Below are positions 41,691 to 53,584 of a stretch of 64,000 nt of DNA, piece after piece; position 1 is the first letter of the stretch, and each line of letters opens with the position of its first letter. Location of the stretch: contig NZ_CP040244.1 in assembly GCF_005517195.1 (NCBI RefSeq), forward strand, positions 3,242,001 through 3,306,000, in the 5' to 3' direction. A model generated the notes under the pieces. The model ran no database searches, had not been told where the DNA came from, and saw only the letters and a list, made by a program, of their open reading frames with translations. The stretch is from Streptomyces vilmorinianum (GTDB taxonomy: Bacteria; Actinomycetota; Actinomycetes; Streptomycetales; Streptomycetaceae). Position numbers and translations under genes: made by a program.

Positions 41691-43100
41691 CCCCTTCACC
41701 ACGCCCAGTGGGACCAGCCGGGCCACCTTGCGGCACAGCCCCGCGCCCTCGCTCGCCTCCACCACGGCGGAGACGTCCTTGTACGCCTCCGGGGCCTCCT
41801 CGGCCAGGCCCTGCAACGACGCACCGCGTACCGCGATCCCCTGCGCCTCCAGGCGCGACCGCAGCTCCCGGCCGCGCACCGCGCGGACGGCCGCGTGCCG
41901 GCTCAGGACCCGGCCGGCCCCGTGGCAGGTGGAGGAGAACGCGTCGCCGTCGGGGACGCCCGTCAGGACGTACGAGGCGGTGCCCATGGTGCCGGGAATG
42001 AGCACCGGCTGCCCGGAACCGCGCAGGTCGTCCGGCAGATCGGAGTGGCCGGGCGGCAGCGCCCTGGTGGCGCCCTTGCGGTGGACGCACAAGGTGCGCG
42101 GCTTCCCCCGTACGAGATGCGTCTCGATCTTGGCCAGGTTGTGCGACACGTCGTAGACCAGCGAAAGACGGGCCCCCAGCTCACGGCGGAAGACACGGCG
42201 CGCCGCCTCGGAAAGAAGCTGACGGTTGGCGCGCCCGTAATTGGCCGCGGCGCCCATCGCGCCGAGATACGCGCGCCCTTCCGGCGAGTCGACCGGGGCG
42301 CAGGCGAGCTGCTTGTCGGGAACTGTTATGCCGTGCCGCGGCATGGCCAGGTTCATCGCCCGGACATGGTCCGTGCAGACCTGGTGCCCCAGTCCGCGCG
42401 AGCCGCAGTGGATCATCACGCAGATCTGGCCGAGGGCGAGTCCGAAGGCGGCGGCGACCGGCTCGTCGTAGACCTCGGCGACCTGCTGCACCTCCAGGAA
42501 ATGGTTGCCCCCGCCCAGGCTGCCGACCTGCCCGAGACCCCGCTCCATCGCCCGCTCGCTCACCTGCGTCACGTCCGCCTCGGGTACCGCCCCGTTGTCC
42601 TCGCAGCGGCTCAGGTCGCGCGGCTCTCCATGGCCCTTCTCGACCGCGTACCGGGATCCCCCCTCCAGTACCCGCTCGAGCTGAGCGGTGCTGCCCAGCT
42701 GCCAGACCGCGCCGCGTCCGGCGCCGCGCGGGGTGTCCCAGCCCAGTCCGTCCATCACCGCGGACAGCACCGGCGCGAGATCCTGCCGGTCGCAGTCGGC
42801 GGCCAGCAGCCGTACACCGCAGGAGATGTCGAACCCGACACCGCCGGGTGAGACCACCCCACCCTCCTCGACGTCGGTCGCGGCCACCCCGCCGATGGGG
42901 AAGCCGTAGCCCCAGTGCACGTCCGGCATCGCGTACGAGGCCGTCACGATGCCCGGCAGCGTCGCCACGTTGGCGACCTGCTCCAACGACTTCTCGGCGT
43001 CCCGCAGCAGTCCGCGTGAGGCGAAGACGATCCCCGGCACCCGCATGTCGCGCTGCTGATCGATGCGCCAGCGGTACGGGCGCTCCTCCACGAGCTCCAT
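41688..43100 (-). CDS. rtcB: RNA-splicing/repair ligase RtcB
   Basis: 470 aa from ATG 43100 ([20 protein letters not shown]); longer frames above it are not supported. Conserved motifs: [18 protein letters not shown] with Asp and His metal ligands, [14 protein letters not shown] with the Mn-binding Cys, [25 protein letters not shown], and the C-terminal [12 protein letters not shown] with the guanylylated His. Joins 2',3'-cyclic phosphate and 5'-OH RNA ends with GTP, as in tRNA or rRNA repair. Full length, cytoplasmic. Confidence 0.95.
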   Translation of the reverse strand: MELVEERPYRWRIDQQRDMRVPGIVFASRGLLRDAEKSLEQVANVATLPGIVTASYAMPDVHWGYGFPIGGVAATDVEEGGVVSPGGVGFDISCGVRLLAADCDRQDLAPVLSAVMDGLGWDTPRGAGRGAVWQLGSTAQLERVLEGGSRYAVEKGHGEPRDLSRCEDNGAVPEADVTQVSERAMERGLGQVGSLGGGNHFLEVQQVAEVYDEPVAAAFGLALGQICVMIHCGSRGLGHQVCTDHVRAMNLAMPRHGITVPDKQLACAPVDSPEGRAYLGAMGAAANYGRANRQLLSEAARRVFRRELGARLSLVYDVSHNLAKIETHLVRGKPRTLCVHRKGATRALPPGHSDLPDDLRGSGQPVLIPGTMGTASYVLTGVPDGDAFSSTCHGAGRVLSRHAAVRAVRGRELRSRLEAQGIAVRGASLQGLAEEAPEAYKDVSAVVEASEGAGLCRKVARLVPLGVVKG

Positions 43101-43333
43101 GGCAGCCTCCAGGGTCCTTGCTTCCAGGGTCCGCCGTTTCCCCGGTCCCCGCCGCCGAAGCGCGAGGCGGACCGCGGCGAAGGGCACGGCTCCTGCTCGC
43201 CGCAGGAAATCCGCCCGATCACGACCGGCCCGCTGCGCGTCGACTGGCCGGAAGCGCGGCCCTCCGTCACACTCGTTCATCTGCCCTGAGCAGCACACCT
43301 CGGGCTTCTTCAATGCTGGTCGGGAGGTAGATC

Positions 43334-43654
43334 GTGCTCATCAGCCACACCATCGAGAGCGACGTGCTCCGTGTGAAACTCCTCCGCGACCTCGATGTCA
43401 CCACCCGTGCCGCGGCGGCGCTGGAGATCGAGGCCCTCGTCTCCGCCCATCGCCCGAGCCGCGTGCTGGTCGAACTCGCCACCCCGACTCCCTCGCCGGC
43501 GTCCCTGAGCGCGCTCGCCCGGGCGCGCCGGATGTGCCAGAGCCTGGGCATCCCGCTGTCCGCGACAGGCCCCGGAGCTCCCAGCTGGACGCTTCACGAG
43601 TCCCCTGGCGTGGAGGCGGAGCGACTGGAGACGGGGGCGCGGCGGGGTCGATGA
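43334..43654 (+). CDS. STAS-like hypothetical protein
   Basis: 106 aa from GTG 43334 with GGGAGG upstream. [39 protein letters not shown] and [33 protein letters not shown] follow the strand-helix order of STAS anti-sigma antagonists, but the phosphorylatable Ser motif DxS is not clear. Small cytoplasmic protein, probably a regulator or degenerate antagonist. Divergent from rtcB, separated by 233 bp. Confidence 0.65.
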   Translation: MLISHTIESDVLRVKLLRDLDVTTRAAAALEIEALVSAHRPSRVLVELATPTPSPASLSALARARRMCQSLGIPLSATGPGAPSWTLHESPGVEAERLETGARRGR

Positions 43655-43666
43655 CCTGCCGTGGCC

Positions 43667-43694
43667 GTGGGCGTAGGCGTGGGCGTGGGCGTGC
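43667..43694. repeat. GTGGGC hexamer repeat
   Basis: Four to five GTGGGC/GTAGGC hexamers just after the STAS-like gene stop, before the ADH stop. Confidence 0.7.
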
Positions 43695-43721
43695 CCCGAG
43701 GCTGCTCGGTGGATATGGGGG

Positions 43722-44762
43722 TCATACGACGCGGAGCACCCCGGCCCCGTTGATCCGGCCGGCGGCCAGGTCGTCGAGAGCCCGGTCCGCGTGGTCGAAG
43801 TCGTACACCGTCAGGGTGGCCCGCAGCGGGTGCCGGGCGGCGGTCGCGAGGAGTGCGCGTCCGTCCTGGCGGGTGTTGGCGGTGACGCTGCGGAGTGTTC
43901 GCTCGCGGAAGAGGTGCCGCTGGTAGTTCAGCGGCGGGATGTCGGAGAGGTGGATTCCGGCGATGGTGAGTGTCCCGCCGCTGTCCAGCGCCTCCAGGGC
44001 CACCGGGACGAGGGCGCCTGCCGGGGCGAAGACGATCGCCGCGTCCAGCGGATCCGGCGGTGGCGCGTCGGGCGGGTTCGCGGAGGTGGCTCCGAGCTCG
44101 AGCGCGAGGTCGCGGGCCGCGGGGGACCGGGTGAAGACGTGGACGACCGCGCCTTGGGCGAGGGCGACCTGCGCGGTGAGGTGGGCGGACGCGCCGAACC
44201 CGTAGATCCCCAGACGGCCGCCCTCGGGAAGGTGCGTACGGCGCAGGGCGCGGAAGCCGATGATGCCGGCGCAGAGCAGCGGGGCGAGTTCCTCGTCGCT
44301 GTATCCGGACGGCAGCTCATAGGCGTACGCCGCGGGCACCGTCGCGTACTGCGCGTAGCCCCCGTCCGCGTCCCAGCCGGTGTAGACGCTGGACGGGCAC
44401 AGGTTCTCCCTGCCGCCGGCGCAGTACCGGCAGACCCCGCACGTCCTGCGCAGCCACGGGATTCCCACCCGGGTGCCGACCGCCGGTCCGGTGACCGCCT
44501 CTCCGGTCGCCACGGCGGTGCCGACCGCCTCGTGCCCCGGGACCACCTGCTTCCGGTGCGGCGGCAGGTCTCCGTCCCGTACGTGCAGATCGGTCCGGCA
44601 CACCCCGCACGTGTGCACTTCGACGAGTAGCTCGTCCGCCGCCGGCACCGGTACGGGCAGCTCGACGCACGTGAGTCCGCCCGGGTCGGCGGCCGTGGCC
44701 GTCCACCCACGCATCGTCGAGGGAACCGCGGCATCCACGTCCGGCGACTGCCCGGTCCCCAC
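43722..44762 (-). CDS. Zinc-dependent alcohol dehydrogenase
   Basis: 346 aa. Catalytic zinc ligands in [10 protein letters not shown] and GHEAVG, structural zinc Cys in [19 protein letters not shown], dinucleotide motif [16 protein letters not shown]. This is the AdhA-type subgroup acting on primary alcohols or aldehydes, NAD-linked. Full length and intact, unlike the ADH pseudogene at 36 kb. No clear operon partner; the stop is next to the GTGGGC repeat. Confidence 0.92.
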   Translation of the reverse strand: MGTGQSPDVDAAVPSTMRGWTATAADPGGLTCVELPVPVPAADELLVEVHTCGVCRTDLHVRDGDLPPHRKQVVPGHEAVGTAVATGEAVTGPAVGTRVGIPWLRRTCGVCRYCAGGRENLCPSSVYTGWDADGGYAQYATVPAAYAYELPSGYSDEELAPLLCAGIIGFRALRRTHLPEGGRLGIYGFGASAHLTAQVALAQGAVVHVFTRSPAARDLALELGATSANPPDAPPPDPLDAAIVFAPAGALVPVALEALDSGGTLTIAGIHLSDIPPLNYQRHLFRERTLRSVTANTRQDGRALLATAARHPLRATLTVYDFDHADRALDDLAAGRINGAGVLRVV

Positions 44763-44838
44763 CGTCCGGACACCCCGCGGCCGGCCGGTACGGCCTGAGG
44801 CACGTAGCAGGGGGTGGGGGTCGGGGTGGGGGTGCGGG

Positions 44839-45153
44839 TCAGTCGGAGTCGCGGGCGATGTCCAGTGCGAGCGCCTGCAGGATGGCGTCGGTCGGCGTCT
44901 CGGGTTCTGTCCGGTCGTACACGTCCGCGACCGTCTCGAAGGCCAGCACGAAGCCGTCGATCAGGGCGCTCAGCGGTTCGGAGAGCTGGTTCAGGACGGC
45001 CTGACCGATCTCCGCCGGATCCCCGGTGTCGGGGACGAGGAACTGCGTCGGGATGACCTCGTCGAGCAGGTCGGAGACGTAGTCCGCCCCGACGCCACCG
45101 CGCAGGGCCGTGAGCGCGGCGATGGCCTTGAGCTGGATCTCGTTCTCGGTCAT
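44839..45153 (-). CDS. Hypothetical protein
   Basis: 104 aa from ATG 45153. [60 protein letters not shown] and [12 protein letters not shown] are acidic and helical without recognisable motif. The downstream side (44805-44838) is a G-rich degenerate hexamer repeat (GGGGTGGGGGTCGG). Likely a small cytoplasmic protein of unknown role. Confidence 0.65.
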   Translation of the reverse strand: MTENEIQLKAIAALTALRGGVGADYVSDLLDEVIPTQFLVPDTGDPAEIGQAVLNQLSEPLSALIDGFVLAFETVADVYDRTEPETPTDAILQALALDIARDSD

Positions 45154-45327
45154 GCGCCGAGCGTAGAAGCAACGACGGAGCGAACCCGGGGAAGCGCCGC
45201 GGGGAGCGCGGCGAGCCGTGACCTCACCGGTCACGCATGGTCAGATGGTGGCATATGCCATGTTCAGCGACCTATGCTCCCGGAGAGCGCGGCCCGAGGG
45301 GCTGCCCGTGACGAACCGTGGTGCCCC

Positions 45328-45465
45328 ATGAGTCAGCATGTACACGTCCGCGTCCGTCGAGGCATCGCGGTGTCGGAGAACGGCGAACTGATCGAGGAGT
45401 ACGACTGCCGGTGCGGCGCTTCCTGGACCAGGACGTACGAGGGCGGGGGCCCGGATCCGAGCTGA
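45328..45465 (+). CDS. Very small Cys-containing protein
   Basis: 45 aa: MSQHVHVRVRRGIAVSENGE, LIEEYDCRCGASWTRTYEGG. The CRC and flanking residues suggest a knuckle. Coding supported by codon use; the start has weak ribosome binding (only GTGCCCC before ATG). Such mini-proteins are frequent before transport operons in Streptomyces but unassigned. Separated from the MFS gene by the operator. Confidence 0.55.
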   Translation: MSQHVHVRVRRGIAVSENGELIEEYDCRCGASWTRTYEGGGPDPS

Positions 45466-45500
45466 CGGCAGACGGGACCGACAGAGACGAGCGGAGCGCT

Positions 45501-45524
45501 AAAACCTAGACGCGCTAAGTTTTT
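45501..45524 (+). promoter_or_regulatory. Operator shared with the TetR gene
   Basis: AAAACCTAGACGCGCTAAGTTTT matches the inverse of 48717-48740 at AAAACCTAGACG, CTA and TTTT. About 80 bp upstream of the MFS start. An unusually AT-rich island in this genome. Confidence 0.72.
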
Positions 45525-45603
45525 GGCCTTACGGTGAAGCGGAAGGGTGGTGTCCGCATCGCCTGTCCCGCATGCGGCGGGAGCACACCGTGAGGAGCTG
45601 GCG

Positions 45604-46902
45604 ATGTCCGATGTGTCCATGCCGTCCGCGTCCCCGTCCCCGTCCCTGCCCTCGGCGTCCTCGTCGTCGTCCGTCGAGGTCCGAACGGAGACGACTCACC
45701 CCTCGCCGCGTCTGGGCCGTGTCGGGCCCGTGATGTTCCTGGCGCACTTCGGCTGGCTGCTGCCCGCCGCCGCGGGCGCGACGCTGATCCAGGCTCTGCT
45801 CACGCGGATCGACGCGGAGGCGAAGCTCGCCCTGTACGCCACGCTGAGCACCGTGGGCGCGGTCGGGGCCACGCTCGCCAACGTCGCGTTCGGTGTGCTC
45901 TCGGACCGGACCCGGTCGCGTTACGGCCGGCGCAACCCCTGGATCGTGGGCGGCGGGCTCGCCGCGGCCGCTTCGCTCAGTGCCATGTCCCTCGTGCGGG
46001 ACTTCGCCACGCTGGTGGCGCTGTGGATGGTCTTCCAGATCGCGTTGAACGCGTTCCTGGGGCCGCTCATCGCGATCCTCCCCGACCGGGTGAGCGCCGC
46101 GGATCTGGGCAAGGCGTCCTCGTGTGTCGGCGCGGGCCAGCTCGTGGCGCAGAGTGTCGCGGGCATCGTCGCGGGGCTGTTCCTCGCCGTGCCGGCCGAG
46201 GGGCTGCGCTGGATACCGTGGCTCTTGGCGGCGGGAGCCCTGCTGGTGTTCTTCCTACTCCCGGACCGCTCCAACAGGCACGAGCCCAGGGAACCGCTCG
46301 CGCTCGCCGCGCTCCTCAGGAACCTCCTCCCGCCGCGCGACGCCGACTTCGCGTGGGCGCTGGTCGGGCGCTTCCTCGGAATGCTGAGCCTGTTCCTCGT
46401 CCTCATGTACCAGCTCTACACACTCACCGACTACCTGGGGCTCGGCACGTCCGACGCGGCGAAGGCCATCGCCACCGGCGGCGTCGTGATGGCCGTGGCG
46501 TCCGGCGCGGCGATCGCCCTTGCCGGTCCCCTCTCCGACCGGCTCGGCAGGCGGAAGGTCTTCGTCGCCGCGTCCTCGCTGCTGATGGGCGCCGCCGCGC
46601 TTCCCCTGGCGCTGACTCCTTCGCTGTGGGCCTTCCACGCCTTTCTTGCGGTCGGCGGCTTCGGCTTCGGCGCGTATCTCGCGGTCGACCAGGCCCTGAT
46701 CGCCGAGGTGCTGCCCAGTCAGGCCCATGCCGCGAAGGACATGGGCATCCTCAACATCGCCAACACCGCACCCCAGATCGTGGCGCCGGTCATCGCCGTG
46801 GTCATCGTGCCCGGCCTCGGCTTCCGTGGGCTGTTCCTGCTCGCGACCGGCTGCGCCGTGGCCGGCGCCCTGTGCGTGAAGCCGATCCGCCGTGTGCGAT
46901 GA
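45604..46902 (+). CDS. MFS transporter (sugar-type)
   Basis: 432 aa from ATG 45604 with GAGGAGC. A Ser/Pro-rich head (the SPSPSL repeat comes from a CCCCGT hexamer) leads to twelve predicted helices: VMFLAHFGWLLPAAAGATLI, FGVLSDRTRSRYGRRNPWIV with the MFS loop 2-3 signature, ALVGRFLGMLSLFLVLMYQL and GAAIALAGPLSDRLGRRKVF for the second half. The loop GRRNPWIV and the neighbouring GH1 gene suggest a glycoside/sugar (GPH-like) carrier. Probably one operon with the GH1 gene, under TetR control. Confidence 0.88.
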   Translation: MSDVSMPSASPSPSLPSASSSSSVEVRTETTHPSPRLGRVGPVMFLAHFGWLLPAAAGATLIQALLTRIDAEAKLALYATLSTVGAVGATLANVAFGVLSDRTRSRYGRRNPWIVGGGLAAAASLSAMSLVRDFATLVALWMVFQIALNAFLGPLIAILPDRVSAADLGKASSCVGAGQLVAQSVAGIVAGLFLAVPAEGLRWIPWLLAAGALLVFFLLPDRSNRHEPREPLALAALLRNLLPPRDADFAWALVGRFLGMLSLFLVLMYQLYTLTDYLGLGTSDAAKAIATGGVVMAVASGAAIALAGPLSDRLGRRKVFVAASSLLMGAAALPLALTPSLWAFHAFLAVGGFGFGAYLAVDQALIAEVLPSQAHAAKDMGILNIANTAPQIVAPVIAVVIVPGLGFRGLFLLATGCAVAGALCVKPIRRVR

Positions 46903-46905
46903 CGT

Positions 46906-46969
46906 CGGCGCACGCCCACCTCGGCGCACGCCCACCTCGGCGCACGCCCACCTCGGCGCACGCCCACCT
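46906..46969. repeat. Four tandem copies of CGGCGCACGCCCACCT
   Basis: Sixteen-base unit, directly after the MFS stop and before the GH1 gene. Confidence 0.88.
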
Positions 46970-47010
46970 CGGTGCGCATTGACCTCCGCCGACCCGAAAG
47001 GACCCCTGTG

Positions 47011-48148
47011 ATGCTGCCGACCGCAGCCGACGGCCTGCCTCTGCCCGACGACTTCCTGTTCGGCGCCTCGACGTCGGCCCATCAGACCGAGGGCGGCAAC
47101 ACCAACAGTGACTGGTGGCACCTGGAGCACGCCGGAGGCCCGGTGAAGGAGCCAAGCGGCGACGCCGCCGACAGCTACCACCGGTGGCGCGAGGACATGG
47201 ACCTGCTGGCCGAACTCGGCTTCACCGACTACCGGTTCAGCATCGAGTGGGCCCGCATCGAAAGCGCTCCAGGCCACTTCTCCCAGGCCGCGCTCGCCCA
47301 CTACCGGCGCATGGTCGGTCGACCGGTTCGCCCGGTACGTGGCGGCCACCGAGCGGGTCATCGGCAGCGGCGTACGGCATGCCTGCACCATCAACGAGCC
47401 GAACGTGGTCGCCGCGTTCGACGCCGTGATCCACCTGGGCGCCGCCCAGGCGCAGGGGGAGGGGGAGGGGGAGGAGGGGCAGGCCGCGCCGGCGGCCGGG
47501 ATGCCGCTGCCCGACGGAAAGGTGACCGCGGCCCTCATCGAGTCCCACGGCCGGGCCGTCGCCGCCGTCAAGGCGATGTCCCCGGACATCCAGGTCGGCT
47601 GGTCCGTGGCCAACCAGGTCTTCCAGGCCACGCCCGGCGCCGAGGACATCGCCGCCGCCTACCGGTATCCCCGCGAGGACGTGTTCATCGAGGCGGCGTG
47701 CCAGGACGACTGGATCGGCGTCCAGGCGTACACCCGGACCCGGGTGGGACCCGACGGGCCGCTTCCGGTGCCCGACGCCGCCGAACGCACGCTCACCGGT
47801 TGGGAGTACTACCCATACGCCCTCGGGCACGCGCTGCGGCACACCGCGCAGGTCGTCGGCGACGTGCCGCTGATCGTCACGGAGAACGGCATCGCCACCG
47901 GCGACGCCAGCCGCCGCATCGCGTACACGGCCACCGCCCTCAGGGACCTGGCGGCGGCCCTCGACGACGGCCTGGACATCCGTGGGTACCTGCACTGGAG
48001 TGCCCTGGACAACTACGAATGGGGGTCGTACGCGCCCACCTTCGGGCTGATCGCCGTCGCCCCACGTACCTTCGCCCGCGCACCCAAGCCGTCCGCCGCC
48101 TGGCTGGGCGAGATCGCCCGTTCCCGCCTGCTGCCCAGGGGCGCCTGA
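47011..48148 (+). pseudogene. GH1 beta-glucosidase, internally deleted
   Basis: Start MLPTAADGLPLPDDFLFGAS and TSAHQTEGGNTNSDWW match GH1. It runs to ALAHYRRMV, then a jump to DRFARYVAATERVIG in another frame removes about 45 residues of the barrel (the HFTxP region). The remainder is good: HACTINEPNVVAAF with the acid/base Glu, VPLIVTENGIATGDA with the nucleophile Glu, and YLHWSALDNYEWGSY. A GGGGGA expansion (EGEGEEG) also occurs. Would not fold; it is the second gene of the TetR-controlled set. Confidence 0.82.
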
Positions 48149-48185
48149 AGCCCATCGTCCGCCCGAACCCGCCGGAGGGCGTGTG

Positions 48186-48650
48186 TCAGCCGTTCCTGAA
48201 CGATGCGTCCAGATCCCTCAGTGCCCTGCACAGCAGTGCGGCGTCGACCAGACGGGACGACAAGGGGCCAGGAGCGCTGAGCCAGGTCGCGGAGGCCGTG
48301 CCGTAGCGGTCGTCCGGCACGAGGAGCCAGGTCTCTGCGGACAGCATGCGGCTGCCGGGGGCGTCGCAGTGGTGTGCGGTGCCGACAGGGACCTGGACGA
48401 TGAGCTGACGCCGTATGTAGTCGGCAAGGACCGGATAGCCGGCTTCCCTCGGCAGACTCAGCCGGTCGAGTGCGGCCAGACCCCGCTCCAGAGGAGTGAT
48501 GACGACGGCGTCCCAGGTCTCGCCGCAGGCCACGAGCCGCGGAGGGTGGCTGCATACCGCCCAACCGTCGCGACGCTCGGCGTCCGGCTCCAGCAGATCG
48601 GCCCAGAGCACGGAGGTGCGTCGCGGGTTCGGGAGGAGGGGAGCGGGCAT
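48186..48650 (-). CDS. Hypothetical protein
   Basis: 154 aa from ATG 48650. RRDGWAVCSHPPRLVACGET, WDAVVITPLERGLAALDRL, LADYIRRQLIVQVPVGTAHHC and ETWLLVPDDRYGTASATWLS resemble the bifunctional DNA primase/polymerase-like small proteins common in Streptomyces (SMI of unassigned role), without catalytic acids that I can identify. Convergent with the GH1 gene. Confidence 0.65.
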   Translation of the reverse strand: MPAPLLPNPRRTSVLWADLLEPDAERRDGWAVCSHPPRLVACGETWDAVVITPLERGLAALDRLSLPREAGYPVLADYIRRQLIVQVPVGTAHHCDAPGSRMLSAETWLLVPDDRYGTASATWLSAPGPLSSRLVDAALLCRALRDLDASFRNG

Positions 48651-48716
48651 GGTTGGGCTCCTTACCTGCGGGGCGTGTGGGGGTGGGGGAAACGTCCCGG
48701 ATACCACCGTAAAGCC

Positions 48717-48740
48717 TAAAATCTAGTCCGTCTAGGTTTT
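48717..48740. promoter_or_regulatory. TetR operator in front of its own gene
   Basis: TAAAATCTAGTCCGTCTAGGTTTT: reverse complement shares AAAACCTAGACG-N2-CTA-N2-TTTT with the site at 45501-45524. It ends 32 bp before the TetR start. Confidence 0.72.
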
Positions 48741-48772
48741 GGGTGGGCGGTGCCACGGAGTAGGGTTCTCCG

Positions 48773-49462
48773 GTGAGCACCCGCAGCCCTCGTGGCCCCT
48801 ACGCGAAGACCGCAGCCAAGCGGAAGCTGATCCTCGAAGCGGCCCTCGCCGCCTACGCCGAGGCGGGCACCCGGGGCGTGTCGGTCAAGGACATCGCTGC
48901 CCGCGTCGGCATGACCGACGCGGGCGTGCTCCACCACTTCGGCAGCCGTGAGGCGCTGCTCACCGCTGTACTCGAAGCGCGTGACGCCGCTGCCGCGGAG
49001 GTCCACGGCGAGGCCGGCACCCTGTGGCGGACGGACCTGCTGGCGGAGAACGTCGCGACCCCCGGCCTGGTCAAGCTGTTCGTCGACCTTGCCGCGGCCG
49101 CCGCCGAGCCGGAGCACCCGGCGCACGACTTCTTCCAGGAGCGCTACCGCACGATCCGGACCGCCCTGGCCGCCATCCTCTCCCAGGGCCGGCCCGCGAC
49201 CGAGGCCGCGGTCCCGGCGACCGAGCGGCCGGACCCCGCCTGGGCGGCCCGCATGCTCCTCGCCGCGACCGACGGGCTTCAGCTGCAGTGGCTCCTCGAC
49301 CCGTCCATCGACATGGCCGGTGACCTCGCCCGGCTGCGCGACACGCTGATCGACGCGCTCGAACGCACCGACTCCGCCGACTCCACCGACTCCGCCGACT
49401 CCACCGACTCCACGGACTCCGCCGACTCCACGGGCCGTACCGACGGCCCGGACCGGACGTAG
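48773..49462 (+). CDS. TetR-family regulator of the MFS/GH1 genes
   Basis: 229 aa. HTH at residues 17-60 (KLILEAALAAYAEAGTRGVS, GMTDAGVLHHFGSREALLTA). Helical ligand domain with FQERYRTIRTALAAILSQ and AARMLLAATDGLQLQWLLD. The C-terminus is extended by acidic TDSADSTDS repeats (about residues 198-222) from a GACTCC(A/G)CC-type expansion. By the two matching operators it represses itself and the MFS/GH1 genes, probably relieved by a sugar or aryl-glycoside. Confidence 0.85.
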   Translation: MSTRSPRGPYAKTAAKRKLILEAALAAYAEAGTRGVSVKDIAARVGMTDAGVLHHFGSREALLTAVLEARDAAAAEVHGEAGTLWRTDLLAENVATPGLVKLFVDLAAAAAEPEHPAHDFFQERYRTIRTALAAILSQGRPATEAAVPATERPDPAWAARMLLAATDGLQLQWLLDPSIDMAGDLARLRDTLIDALERTDSADSTDSADSTDSTDSADSTGRTDGPDRT

Positions 49463-49499
49463 CACCGACGACCGTCCCCGCCTGCGCCCCCGCCCGACG

Positions 49500-50200
49500 T
49501 CACGCTCCGGCGGCCCTGAGCACGCCGAGCAGCCGAGCCACCTCACGGCCTATCGCGGCGCGTCCGGCACCGAGGTACCGCCTGGTGTCCACCAGGGCCG
49601 GGTCCTCGGCGAGCGTCGTGGTTGAGATGCGTGGCTATGTTGATCTTGGTCATGCCGTGGTCGACGACGCGGGATGGATTTCGTCCGCCACGCCCGACGA
49701 GCCGTGCAGCACAAGCGGTACGGGGACGGTCGCGCGCAACGCGCCGATCAGGGCGAAGTCGAGCGCCGCGGCGACGAAGGCGGCGGCCTCGTCCGGGTCG
49801 GTCCGCGCGCCCGGGGCGTGGACGCCGTCCTCGCCACCGACCTCGCCCGAGCTCCGCCTCCACCCACACCCCTGCCGCGTGGCAGTGGGCGACGATCGCC
49901 GCCGTGGCGCGGACGTTGTCCTCGTACTCCAGGGCGAGGCGTCGAACATGACCGGGGAGAAGCCGAGTTCGAGGCCTGAAGGACGAGGTCGGCGGAGGCC
50001 GCGTGGTCGAGGTGGACGGCGACGGGTATCGGCGCGGCCTTGGCGATGGCCAGGGCGGCGACGCCGAGAGGGGCGAGGGCACCGTGATAGCGCACGGCGT
50101 TCTCGCCGATCTGCAGGACGACGGGTGAACCGGCTTCTCCGGCACCGGCGATGACGGCCTCGGCGTGTTCGAGGCCCGTCTCGCGCAGCGTCAACACGTG
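49500..50200 (-). pseudogene. Class II fructose/tagatose-bisphosphate aldolase-like, multiply frameshifted
   Basis: Pieces in several frames: EHAEAVIAGAGEAGSPVVLQ, AAPIPVAVHLDHAASADLVL with the zinc His region, LGFSPVMFDAS, ALEYEDNVRATAAIVAHCHA, VPVPLVLHGSSGVADEI and the end DDALVDTRRYLGAGRAAIGRE-like ALVDTRRYLGAGRAAIG. Order is right, frame is broken at least four times. Non-functional. Confidence 0.7.
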
Positions 50201-50423
50201 CGTGGACCTCGGCGTCGGTGTCATCACCTGGACGTGCGGTGTCGACAAGGCCGAGCAGCACTGGACCCTGAGGGACCTGGGCAACGGTTACGCCGAGCTC
50301 GACAACGCCGTCACCGGCGAGTGCGCCGAGGTCCCCAACGCTTCCACGGCGAACAACGCCCAGCTCAGGCAGGCGATCTGCACCGGCGCCGCCAACCAGC
50401 GGTTCCAGCGAACCTCCCTGTGA
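50190..50423 (+). pseudogene. Ricin-lectin domain fragment
   Basis: NTCVDLGVGVITWTCGVDKA, EQHWTLRDLGNGYAELDNAV, TGECAEVPNASTANNAQLRQ and NQRFQRTSL hold two beta-trefoil repeats with Cys and QxW-like ends. No signal peptide or upstream part remains; it starts inside the aldolase relic on the opposite strand. Confidence 0.6.
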
Positions 50424-50490
50424 CCGCCGACATCCCACTCCCCGCAGAAGCCGAGCTCCGGAGTGGAAGGAATGGCGGCCAGACAGGCCG

Positions 50491-50680
50491 TCAGCAGGTT
50501 GCGCAGAGCCTCGGGGAAGCCGCTGAGGTCTGGCGGCCGGTGTTCCGTATCGGCGATGATGGCGGCGATGGACGGGCGAAGGCGTGCTCGGGGGACATGT
50601 ACTGCGGAGTGCCGATGAAGCTGCCGATCTTGGCGAGCAGTGTGTAGCCCGAGACTTCGCGCGGGTCGTCGGGGGATCCA
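50491..50680 (-). pseudogene. Ser/Thr protein kinase, head joined to activation loop
   Basis: DDPREVSGYTLLAKIGS, the typical kinase N-terminus up to the glycine loop, is followed directly by IGTPQYMSPEHAFARPSPP, the APE-type activation-loop motif. About 150 residues including the catalytic Lys and HRD loop are missing. Deleted bacterial PASTA- or WD-type kinase. Confidence 0.65.
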
Positions 50681-50683
50681 GGC

Positions 50684-51089
50684 TCAGGCGGGGAGACGCG
50701 CGCTGATGGCGAGCAAGGTGGTCCCGGACAGGGGGCGCGTCGTGACCGTCGGGTGGAATCCGGCTCGCCGTAGGTGGTCGCGGACCGTGTCCCGGAGTGG
50801 CTCGACGGGGCCGCCCGGCGGGGGGTCGTATGCGATGAGGAGCCGGCCCTCCGGTCGGAGCAGTGTGGCGATGATGGACAGTTCGCGGGTGGCCGGTCCG
50901 GTCCAGGGCGAGCAGCCGGCCGTCGCCTCGTACGAGCCGTTCGCAGATCAGTGCCGCGGCGACCCCGCGACCGCAACCGATCTCCAGCACGTGGTCGTCC
51001 GGGCGCACACCCAGGATCTCGACCGCGGCCGACAGCCGCTCGGGCACACGCACCCCTCCGGTATACCGGGGGTCGTTCCGCGCGGCCAT
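50684..51089 (-). pseudogene. SAM-dependent methyltransferase, internally deleted
   Basis: VRVPERLSAAVEILGVRPDD with VLEIGCGRGVAAALI is the SAM motif. After LLALDR a frame and sequence jump leads to ATRELSIIATLLRPEGRLLI, AYDPPPGG and PVEPLRDTVRDHLRRAGFHP with the end SARLPA. About 60 residues in between are missing. Confidence 0.65.
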
Positions 51090-51131
51090 CGGTCGCCGCC
51101 GGACAGGCGGATCCCGACGATGCCCGACGAC

Positions 51132-51164
51132 GTCCCGGTCGGCCGACGCGCGGCCGACCGGGAC
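51132..51164 (-). terminator. Terminator of katG
   Basis: Perfect 14-bp stem GTCCCGGTCGGCCG/CGGCCGACCGGGAC with a 5-base loop, 8 bp after the katG stop. Confidence 0.8.
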
Positions 51165-51171
51165 ATCGGGC

Positions 51172-53433
<2,262 letters not shown>

Positions 53434-53508
53434 CTACGAGACACACGCAGAGCACCCCACGTAAGGAAAGGCGGGCATTTTCCGATCATCATTTCGGCGG
53501 CCGAAGCG

Positions 53509-53545
53509 GGTGAGGCCCCGGAGGGAAATCCTCCAGGGCCTCACC
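53509..53545 (-). terminator. Hairpin terminator of the subtilisin gene
   Basis: GGTGAGGCCC ... GGGCCTCACC 10-bp outer stem with inner GGAGG/CCTCC pairing. Located 40 bp downstream of the protease stop at 53585, between it and katG. Confidence 0.75.
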
Positions 53546-53584
53546 TTTCAGGTGTGTCCGGTCATGGCCGGATCGCTGTCGCGA

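Noticed and set aside
44805..44838. G-rich repeat as regulatory element
   Set aside because: Looks like another degenerate hexamer repeat; no link to a promoter.
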